5,547 nucleotides of DNA from Pseudomonadota bacterium (GTDB taxonomy: Bacteria > Pseudomonadota > Gammaproteobacteria > Halothiobacillales > Halothiobacillaceae), in the NCBI GenBank assembly GCA_021795795.1, contig JAJYPA010000538.1, forward strand, positions 1 through 5,547, in the 5' to 3' direction. The first letter of the stretch is position 1. Every line of letters begins with the position of its first letter. The translations under genes were made by a program, and so were the position numbers. Below are positions 1 through 4,041 of this stretch, piece by piece. The notes beneath the pieces were generated by a model. It was given only the letters and a program-made list of their open reading frames with translations, was not told the DNA's origin and made no database searches.

Positions 1-19
1 TGCATAAAAGACCCAAGAG

Positions 20-46
20 CGAGCCGCCCATATAAGCGGCTCGTTT
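20..46. terminator. Intrinsic terminator, possibly bidirectional
   Basis: Perfect 8-bp stem CGAGCCGC (20-27) and GCGGCTCG (36-43) around an 8-base loop. On the plus strand it is followed directly by a T-rich stretch (TTTCGTTTT), the classic layout for stopping a transcript entering from beyond the left edge. On the minus strand it lies 16 bases past the stop of the proline-rich gene at 60-701, with a T4 tract further out (in 1-10), so it may also end that transcript. The stem is clear; the use in both directions is inferred. Confidence 0.75.
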
Positions 47-59
47 CGTTTTAAGCATA

Positions 60-701
60 TTAGGGAGCGCCTGGCCCTCCACGTGGCGGTCCCCCCATAG
101 GTCCTTGTGGGGGCTGTTGGGGACCCGGACCTCCGAGTCTGCCTGGGCCACCTTGCGGTGGCCCTCCCGCCGGTCCTTGCTGGAACTGAGGGCCTCCAGG
201 TCCTGGTCCTCCGGGTGGCGGACCTTGTTGCGGGCCGAATCCAGGCCCACCAGGATAAAATCGATTGGCTCCTGGTGGACCCGGTGGACGGGGTAGCCTC
301 GCTCCGGGCGGGGGCGGAGGTGCTTGCCGCATGCCTAGATAATGGAAAAAATTTCCCGGCGGTGGCAGTGGCGGTGCGCCTGGAGGAGGTGGCGGAGGTG
401 GAGGCGCACCCGCAGGTAGAGGCGGCGGAGGCGCTGGATAATACTGATAATAGGATTGCGGATAGTAGTACCACATCATATATTGTGCATAGAGCGGCTG
501 GCTGTAATAGCTGGTGTACCCATAGGGCGGCTGCCAGTAAGCATATTGCTGGGGCCATCCGGCATTACCGATGTTGATACCCATATCTCTCGACAATACG
601 CTGATATCGAAGGGAAAGGCCGCAGCCGGTACAAAACTAGACAACAAACCTGCTCCGGCAAGCGCGAGAGGGATGCGGAGTAAAATAGCGTTACGGGACA
701 T
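60..701 (-). CDS. Secreted Tyr-rich/Pro-rich low-complexity protein
   Basis: A 213-residue exported protein of unrecognised family. The ATG at 701 was chosen because AAGGAGG lies just upstream and a Sec signal peptide follows at once: charged start, hydrophobic residues 5-24, probable cleavage after Ala28 (PAAA|FPF). Upstream in-frame codons lack such features. The mature protein has blocks: residues 29-50, non-repetitive; 51-90, extremely aromatic with 15 Tyr and 2 Trp; 91-145, polyproline with a run of eight prolines at 100-107; and 150-213, Gly/Pro/Gln-rich repeats of GGPGP and GPPQGG type. It ends in Gly-Ala-Pro. No catalytic motif or membrane segment beyond the signal peptide is visible. 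The composition suggests an unfolded, sticky periplasmic or surface polypeptide, perhaps adhesive or wall-spanning; this is inference. It lies 172 bases downstream of the barrel gene on the same strand and could be co-transcribed with it. Confidence 0.85.
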   Translation of the reverse strand: MSRNAILLRIPLALAGAGLLSSFVPAAAFPFDISVLSRDMGINIGNAGWPQQYAYWQPPYGYTSYYSQPLYAQYMMWYYYPQSYYQYYPAPPPPLPAGAPPPPPPPPGAPPLPPPGNFFHYLGMRQAPPPPPGARLPRPPGPPGANRFYPGGPGFGPQQGPPPGGPGPGGPQFQQGPAGGPPQGGPGRLGGPGPQQPPQGPMGGPPRGGPGAP

Positions 702-763
702 TTTAACCTCCTTGATTATTGGTATACGACAGGGCCGCGGATCCGCTTTATGACCCTGGCGGT

Positions 764-787
764 TAATTGCCATACCCGTAATTGCCA
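764..787. repeat. 9-bp direct repeat, 15-bp period, upstream of the Pro-rich gene
   Basis: TAATTGCCA occurs at 764-772 and again at 779-787. It lies 63-86 bases upstream of the start of the gene at 60-701, in the gap after the barrel gene. An inverted pair CCTGGC (755-760) and GCCAGG (784-789) overlaps it, and a perfect 10-bp palindrome GCGGATCCGC sits at 737-746. The position suits a regulator-binding region for a separate promoter, but no convincing -35/-10 pair was found. Confidence 0.35.
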
Positions 788-873
788 GGATCCAGCCCAT
801 AGGCCGACGATGGCGGGCGGTTGCCCTGGTAACCATATCGATGTATGGATTTGATGATGTCCTCGGCGGATAC

Positions 874-1545
874 TTAAAATTGCATACCTAAGCCCACATC
901 CCCCCGAAGTATGTTGGGAGCGCCTCGCTGTGTGAAATCATCATCGTGCAATCCTACATAGAGGGATACGTTTGCCATCAACGGATAATATGCATTTACT
1001 CCCATTTGCAGCAGGTCCGATGTGTTGTTGAAAGTGGCCGGTGCAAATCCAGAGACATGATGGGTTTCAGAGATACCACCAAGGTACCCGATGTATCCGG
1101 TAAAATTGATACCCGGCAATGCAGTTGCTGCATATAGACCCCCACCCAGATCATTGGTGCTCAGCGAGGAGTGATAGTCATAATAGCTGTTGGACTGTGC
1201 AAAACGGTTATACTCATACCCCACATAAGGTCCGACCGCCAGGATGTTGCTGGCATGGAAGAGATAGCCGAATTTGAGTCCAACCGTATTGATATTGCCC
1301 CCGGTATACCCCTGATAGGTGGCTCCGAACTCGTGGCGGTATTTAGCCGTACCAAACAATCCACCATTGTAAAGGCTGGCACGCAGACCCAGTCCGCCGG
1401 TGGTGTTCCCATATTGATTGGTAGTCCCTTGCACATTGCCGGAAACACCGACTTGATTCATGACGCCATATATGGATGCTTCGGCGCCTATCGGTAAAGT
1501 GATTGCGAGAGTCAATGCGGTTAACCATATTTTTTTCTGAATCAT
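874..1545 (-). CDS. Outer-membrane beta-barrel protein
   Basis: A 223-residue protein with a Sec signal peptide: MIQKK, hydrophobic core at residues 6-20, probable cleavage after Ala23 (AEA|SIYG). The rest has the alternating polar/hydrophobic, Gly- and Tyr-rich pattern of transmembrane beta-strands (for example around residues 50-70, 88-112, 130-160 and 185-223). It ends in Gly-Met-Gln-Phe; a terminal aromatic residue is the known BAM-recognition signal of outer-membrane proteins. Its size fits a small 8-stranded barrel, but I cannot name the family. The ATG at 1545 was chosen over the one at 1581 because AGGAG lies seven bases before it and the signal peptide starts there. It is divergent from the lipoprotein gene at 2011 and upstream of the Pro-rich secreted gene on the same strand. 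It could be a pore, an adhesin or a structural barrel; only the barrel class is supported. Confidence 0.8.
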   Translation of the reverse strand: MIQKKIWLTALTLAITLPIGAEASIYGVMNQVGVSGNVQGTTNQYGNTTGGLGLRASLYNGGLFGTAKYRHEFGATYQGYTGGNINTVGLKFGYLFHASNILAVGPYVGYEYNRFAQSNSYYDYHSSLSTNDLGGGLYAATALPGINFTGYIGYLGGISETHHVSGFAPATFNNTSDLLQMGVNAYYPLMANVSLYVGLHDDDFTQRGAPNILRGDVGLGMQF

Positions 1546-1626
1546 CAGAACACTCCTGCCTATTTGGTTTAAAAAAGCCATACCATGCGATCAGACCGCC
1601 CTTCGGGTTATGACAGAAAGTATGAG

Positions 1627-1652
1627 AAATCTCACTGACAAGCCCGAGATTT
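1627..1652 (-). promoter_or_regulatory. Inverted repeat in the barrel-gene leader
   Basis: AAATCTC (1627-1633) and GAGATTT (1646-1652) form a 7-bp stem with a 12-base loop, about 80-105 bases upstream of the barrel-gene start. A further TGAGA at 1624-1628 can pair with TCTCA at 1630-1634, so two mutually exclusive small hairpins are possible. It could be an operator or a leader RNA structure; chance is not excluded. Confidence 0.3.
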
Positions 1653-1790
1653 AGACAGCAGAATGTGTGCCAAAGGTTCCGGCAGGCTGAATTGCTTGGT
1701 GAAATCAACGGCCTGCTCTGTTCGTTCATGAAGTTGCTCTGCGGGCTTCACGGGATCTCGGTGCTGCCGGGTCAGTTCTCGAGCGCATCT

Positions 1791-1809
1791 GTTGTGCTTA
1801 AGCGACAAC
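1791..1809. promoter_or_regulatory. Near-perfect palindrome, candidate operator
   Basis: GTTGT, then the perfect 8-bp palindrome GCTTAAGC, then one extra G, then ACAAC. Apart from that unpaired G the 18 remaining bases are fully symmetric. It is near the middle of the divergent region, a typical place for a regulator site serving both flanking genes. Function is inferred from symmetry and position only. Confidence 0.35.
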
Positions 1810-1827
1810 CAATCGCAACGTCGTCTC

Positions 1828-1842
1828 TATCGGCTTCCGATA
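1828..1842. promoter_or_regulatory. Short inverted repeat TATCGG-CTT-CCGATA
   Basis: Six-base perfect arms with a three-base centre, 20 bases to the right of the palindrome at 1791-1809. It could be an operator half of the same control region or a small hairpin. The arms are short enough to arise by chance. Confidence 0.25.
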
Positions 1843-1962
1843 AGGTAAAACGAACCCATTGTATTTTCTTTGATTTGAGAACCACCACGGGTGTCGTCTC
1901 TGCTTCAGCATTGCTTCCCCACTCTGGAATGTTTATTGCGTGAATCATTCAGCTCATTGATT

Positions 1963-1974
1963 CCCGTATTCGGG
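1963..1974 (+). promoter_or_regulatory. Small dyad ahead of the lipoprotein gene
   Basis: CCCG-TATT-CGGG lies 36-47 bases before the ATG at 2011, where a promoter or the start of the transcript would be expected. Arms are only four bases, so this is a weak call. Confidence 0.2.
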
Positions 1975-2010
1975 TAGCGAAGAGAACCGATCCCCTTCAA
2001 GGAGAATCTC

Positions 2011-2244
2011 ATGTTACGTGAAATCCAGTATCTGACAGGCCGTAAAGTGTGGCATCACGCATTACGTATCGCGGCCTTGGGTGCTTTGGCGGCATTGGCA
2101 GGATGTTATGCCTACCCCCCCGGCCCACCTCCGGGGCCTGGCGGTTATTATGCGCAACCCGCACCACCGCCGCCTGGAGGGCCAGCGGGTCCCGGTGGTT
2201 ATTACCAGCAACCCGGTCCGCCCCCACCACCACCCCCTCCATGA
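2011..2244 (+). CDS. Tiny proline-rich lipoprotein
   Basis: A 77-residue lipoprotein. AAGGAG at 1999-2004, six bases before the ATG, fixes the start. Residues 1-31 form a lipoprotein signal peptide with basic residues R3, R11, K12 and R19, a hydrophobic core at 20-30 and lipobox Leu-Ala-Gly-Cys at 29-32; Cys32 would be lipidated. Tyr rather than Asp follows the Cys, which by the general Lol rule favours outer-membrane sorting. The mature part is only 46 residues, built from two copies of a GPGGYY(A/Q)QP-polyproline unit (about residues 42-55 and 61-73), and ends with eight prolines (70-77) directly before TGA. It is the only plus-strand gene in the envelope cluster and converges on the three-gene minus operon. 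The family is not recognised; a flexible tether or an attachment peptide for an envelope partner is a guess. Confidence 0.85.
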   Translation: MLREIQYLTGRKVWHHALRIAALGALAALAGCYAYPPGPPPGPGGYYAQPAPPPPGGPAGPGGYYQQPGPPPPPPPP

Positions 2245-2311
2245 GAGGTTCCGCAAGAGGGTTCAAAAGCTACAGGCCAAGCACTTTGCTGTGAGCGGGT
2301 TACGCAAAAAC

Positions 2312-2340
2312 ACGCCCCATTTGTTGCTGAAATGGGGCGT
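2312..2340 (-). terminator. Strong intrinsic terminator between convergent genes
   Basis: A perfect 11-bp stem ACGCCCCATTT (2312-2322) and AAATGGGGCGT (2330-2340) with a 7-base loop. On the minus strand a T5 run (complement of 2306-2310) follows closely, so it ends the operon that finishes at 2365. In the plus direction, 67 bases after the small lipoprotein gene, the hairpin is present but no T-tract follows, so termination there would be weaker. Confidence 0.85.
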
Positions 2341-2364
2341 ATTCCACATCCTTGAAGGATGCTT

Positions 2365-2613
2365 TCAGTGCATCAAAGCACCCGTCGCCGCCCCCGCCGC
2401 ACCACCTACAGCGGCCCCTACTGCCGGATTGCCGCCAGCGACGGCACCGAGCACCGCACCGCCAGCGGCACCAATGGCGCCCCCACTCAGTGCGCGTTGC
2501 CCGGTGGGGCTCATGTTGGCACAACCGACCAAAGCGATCAGGCAAATACCAATCAGCAGGGCCTTTGTCCCGTACCTATGCTGGCCATATTTAAAATTGA
2601 ACGTGGATAACAT
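2365..2613 (-). CDS. OsmB-like glycine-zipper lipoprotein
   Basis: An 82-residue lipoprotein. Its signal peptide (residues 1-30) has a long polar start, a hydrophobic core at 18-29 and lipobox Leu-Val-Gly-Cys at 28-31. After a short linker (ANMSPTGQRAL), residues 43-80 are almost only Gly, Ala and Val with repeated GxxxG spacing, forming two glycine-zipper helices split by Gly-Asn-Pro at 61-63. This layout and length match E. coli OsmB, a 72-residue osmotically induced lipoprotein, and other glycine-zipper two-helix proteins; the resemblance is to the class rather than proof of orthology. ATG at 2613 was chosen because AAGGAGAG lies 10-12 bases before it. That site overlaps the TAA of the preceding gene, so the two are probably translationally coupled. 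It is the last gene of the operon, just before the terminator at 2312-2340. Confidence 0.85.
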   Translation of the reverse strand: MLSTFNFKYGQHRYGTKALLIGICLIALVGCANMSPTGQRALSGGAIGAAGGAVLGAVAGGNPAVGAAVGGAAGAATGALMH

Positions 2614-2629
2614 GCGGATATTTCTCTCC

Positions 2630-3055
2630 TTAGGGTGTAGGTGAAGAAGCGGATCTGGATAGCTGTTCCACGTCCCGCATTGCCCGACGAATTTCTTGTC
2701 GGGCAACAGGAGATGGCGTTCCAGAACCTGGTGCAGCGCATAACGGTTTTACTACCGCCTGGATTTGGTCAAAGTCATCCATCAAAAGACCAGAGTGTGG
2801 CCGTGTTGTCAGTTTTTGTTGCAATTGACGAGCTTGCACCTGGTACCGCTGGCAATCGCGCTGTAATCTCGAGGGTCTCTGGATCGGACCCGTGGGAACT
2901 GGCAAGACCGAAGTGGGAGGTTGAGACAATGACGGCCTTGGCTGATGGGTAATAGGTGCCTGTGCCGGTATCGGGGACGGAGCGACCATGGTTGAGGCAC
3001 AGCCGCTCAATAGTAAAGTACCCATAATCAGCCAAAAATACGGTGTCCTTTGCAT
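2630..3055 (-). CDS. Hypothetical lipoprotein with a conserved-looking helical domain
   Basis: A 141-residue protein of unrecognised family. Residues 1-18 are a short lipoprotein signal peptide with lipobox Leu-Ser-Gly-Cys at 16-19. Residues 20-62 form a Pro/Ser/Gln-rich linker that would be unfolded. Residues 63-135 look globular and helical: an Arg/Gln-rich helix at about 62-85, a short acidic stretch at 92-100 and a charged helix at 117-134. Two cysteines (68 and 106) flank the middle and could form a disulfide in the periplasm. The protein ends in Pro-Thr-Pro. ATG at 3055 is preceded by AGGAAG at a usable distance. It lies 30 bases after the proline-rich gene and its TAA is embedded in the ribosome binding site of the next gene, so it is the middle gene of a three-gene operon. 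Confidence 0.8.
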   Translation of the reverse strand: MQRTPYFWLIMGTLLLSGCASTMVAPSPIPAQAPITHQPRPSLSQPPTSVLPVPTGPIQRPSRLQRDCQRYQVQARQLQQKLTTRPHSGLLMDDFDQIQAVVKPLCAAPGSGTPSPVARQEIRRAMRDVEQLSRSASSPTP

Positions 3056-3085
3056 GCTGTCTTCCTACGAAATCCGGCGTCACTG

Positions 3086-3463
3086 TCAGGGAGCGGATAC
3101 ATAGCCCACCACAGGCGTGGGAACCGCGTAGTAGATGGACGGGGATCCCGGCGGCGGAGGCGGCGGACCACCCCAAGGTGGAGGCCCTGGCGGTGGAGGT
3201 CCCGGCGGTGGTGGTGGCGGCGGGGGCGGGGCTGCATAGTAATACACGGGTTGTGGGGGTGGAACATAAACCACTGGAGGAACAGGGTAATAAACAGGCG
3301 CCCCTCCCAAGGAAACACTGAGCCCTGGAACTGCCAAACCCAGGGAAAGGTTATCGGCAAGCGCCGGGGTGATTCCAGCAACTGGCGAAAGCACGAGAAT
3401 AACGGCAGCCGCCAATAGCATCGGTTTTCGTCGCACCTGTGAAGCAGGGAGAAACGGTTTCAC
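3086..3463 (-). CDS. Exported proline-rich periplasmic protein
   Basis: A 125-residue exported protein of unrecognised family, first gene of the operon. The signal peptide has a basic start (R11, R12, K13), a hydrophobic core at 16-29 and likely cleavage after Ala36 (ALA|DN). Residues 37-55 are a short Leu/Gly/Val stretch (LSLGLAVPGLSVSLGG), 57-78 a Tyr/Pro/Val segment (VYYPVPPVVYVPPP), 79-108 mostly polyproline with a run of nine (79-87), and 109-125 another Tyr/Val tail ending Ser-Ala-Pro. The start is uncertain: the GTG at 3463 gives the full basic region, with a G-rich possible ribosome binding site before it; the ATG at 3421 would shorten the signal peptide to 22 residues. No lipobox is present. 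The plus strand here, which is the template, is very G-rich. It may be an envelope scaffold or spacer; this is inference. Confidence 0.8.
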   Translation of the reverse strand: MKPFLPASQVRRKPMLLAAAVILVLSPVAGITPALADNLSLGLAVPGLSVSLGGAPVYYPVPPVVYVPPPQPVYYYAAPPPPPPPPPGPPPPGPPPWGGPPPPPPGSPSIYYAVPTPVVGYVSAP

Positions 3464-3583
3464 GGCAATGCCCCCATAGAAAATTCAACGCCACAAAGGA
3501 CAATTGCAAAAAACGTTCCTGGTAAGACTTCTGACTATTTACGGGCTTCCGGTGGGTGTTCACCCTGTTCGGCACATCTCTAC

Positions 3584-3601
3584 TGTAGTCGGTTGACTAC
3601 A
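3584..3601. promoter_or_regulatory. Inverted repeat, candidate operator
   Basis: TGTAGTC-GGTT-GACTACA: perfect 7-base arms around a 4-base centre, about 120-140 bases upstream of the operon start. No T-tract follows on either strand, so an operator is more likely than a terminator. The regulator family cannot be told from the sequence. Confidence 0.4.
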
Positions 3602-3699
3602 TTTATACGTTGCTCCATCTCATCTTCCTGATTTGGTGAGGCTTGTGTTGTCGCCGTTGTGCCAGTCTGCAGAATCATCAGGGGAAGGATAGCGCAGCG

Positions 3700-3726
3700 G
3701 TTGGGGCGGCTCAATGCCGTTCCAAC
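3700..3726 (+). other. Hairpin downstream of the DUF3857-like remnant
   Basis: Arms 3700-3710 and 3716-3726 pair over 11 positions (two of them G-T) with a 5-base loop. On the minus strand the G-T pairs become mismatches, splitting the stem into 5-bp and 4-bp parts. It lies about 100 bases past the remnant's stop codon, where a terminator might be, but no T-run follows in either direction. Confidence 0.35.
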
Positions 3727-3743
3727 GTAAGCAATGGATCTGT

Positions 3744-3769
3744 GCAGTGGGGGCAGTGGGGGCAGTGGG
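3744..3769. repeat. Short tandem repeat of GCAGTGGGG
   Basis: Two full copies (3744-3752, 3753-3761) and one copy lacking its last base (3762-3769) of a 9-bp unit. It lies in non-coding sequence downstream of the DUF3857-like stop codon. Such units can change copy number by slippage. Confidence 0.7.
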
Positions 3770-3825
3770 TAACTACTGTCTCCACCGCGACCATGCCAAT
3801 AACGCCGCCTTCAACCTCGTCCAGT

Positions 3826-4040
3826 TCACGCCGACTTCTCCAGCACCAATGCCTGGTGATCACTCTCCAGAGCCAGAGCAGTGATTTTGCGCAACGCAGG
3901 AAAAGCCTCAGGCGAAACCATGAAATGCTTCAACACCAAAGACGTGTTCTCCGTAAAAACACCGTTTTTGAACGCAAAGGAAACCTTATAGTCACCGACA
4001 GAGGTCTTCAGTCTCTCATTATCGGGCAGGTACAAGGGGA
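3826..4040 (-). pseudogene. 3' remnant of a DUF3857/transglutaminase-like gene
   Basis: Reading the minus strand, about 67 residues from LPDNERLKTS near 4029 to the TGA at 3826 resemble the extreme C-terminus of DUF3857-domain transglutaminase-like exported proteins. The recalled pattern is LP(E/D)N, then G-x-Y-x-(L/V)-S-(Y/F), a basic beta-strand, a (V/I)-x-P-E-x-(Y/F)-PA-(L/F)-R segment and a final hydrophobic strand. Here these appear as LPDN, VGDYKVSFAF, VSPEAFPALRK and HQALVL. Such proteins are normally several hundred residues long; the signal peptide, DUF3857 and transglutaminase-like parts are missing. The frame stays open leftwards of the homology only by running antisense through the phosphorylase remnant, and an ATG at 4071 lacks a ribosome binding site. 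The family call is from memory of the pattern and is moderate; the truncation is well supported by the neighbour. Confidence 0.5.
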
Positions 4041-4041
4041 T

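Larger units (their letters stand above)
1546..2010. other. Divergent intergenic region with several dyads
   Basis: This 465-base region separates the minus-strand barrel gene from the plus-strand lipoprotein gene and must hold promoters for both. I found no good sigma-70 -35/-10 pair on either strand and no convincing gene; a 92-codon open frame at 1665-1943 has no ribosome binding site or protein-like composition. Four short inverted repeats, listed separately, lie at 1627-1652, 1791-1809, 1828-1842 and 1963-1974. The ribosome binding sites are AGGAG for the barrel gene and AAGGAG (1999-2004) for the lipoprotein. Confidence 0.6.
3464..3825. other. Intergenic region upstream of the envelope operon
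   Basis: This 362-base stretch lies between the start of the three-gene minus operon and the stop codon of the DUF3857-like remnant. It must contain the operon promoter, but no -35/-10 pair convinced me; on the minus strand TTGTCC, 17 bases, then TCTATG would start transcription almost at the GTG. It holds an inverted repeat (3584-3601), a small dyad GGGTG-TT-CACCC (3554-3565), a hairpin (3700-3726) and a short tandem repeat (3744-3769). Open frames across it have no ribosome binding site or protein-like content. Confidence 0.55.

Noticed and set aside
107..577. A 156-codon plus-strand open frame
   Set aside because: It is antisense to the Tyr/Pro-rich secreted gene; stop-free antisense frames are expected opposite Gly/Pro-rich codons. 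It has no ribosome binding site.
702..836. A 45-codon N-terminal extension of the secreted Pro-rich protein
   Set aside because: An AAGGAGG site and a signal peptide start exactly at 701; the extension would bury the signal peptide and has no ribosome binding site.
1665..1943. A 92-codon plus-strand open frame in the divergent region
   Set aside because: No ribosome binding site, ordinary random-like composition and no recognisable motif.
2081..2644. A 187-codon plus-strand open frame
   Set aside because: It overlaps the small lipoprotein gene in another frame, crosses a strong terminator and runs antisense to the glycine-zipper gene.
3140..3240. Repeats considered as a CRISPR array
   Set aside because: The repeats are irregular GGN codon runs inside a coding gene, with no constant repeat length or unique spacers.
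3050..3418. Arg/Trp-rich plus-strand open frame
   Set aside because: It is a shadow of the polyproline codons of the minus-strand gene; the Arg/Trp content arises from reading CCN runs on the opposite strand.
3643..4041. N-terminal 133 codons of the 506-codon phosphorylase frame
   Set aside because: Starts with TTG without a ribosome binding site, has no phosphorylase-like sequence and runs antisense to the DUF3857-like remnant and its downstream region.
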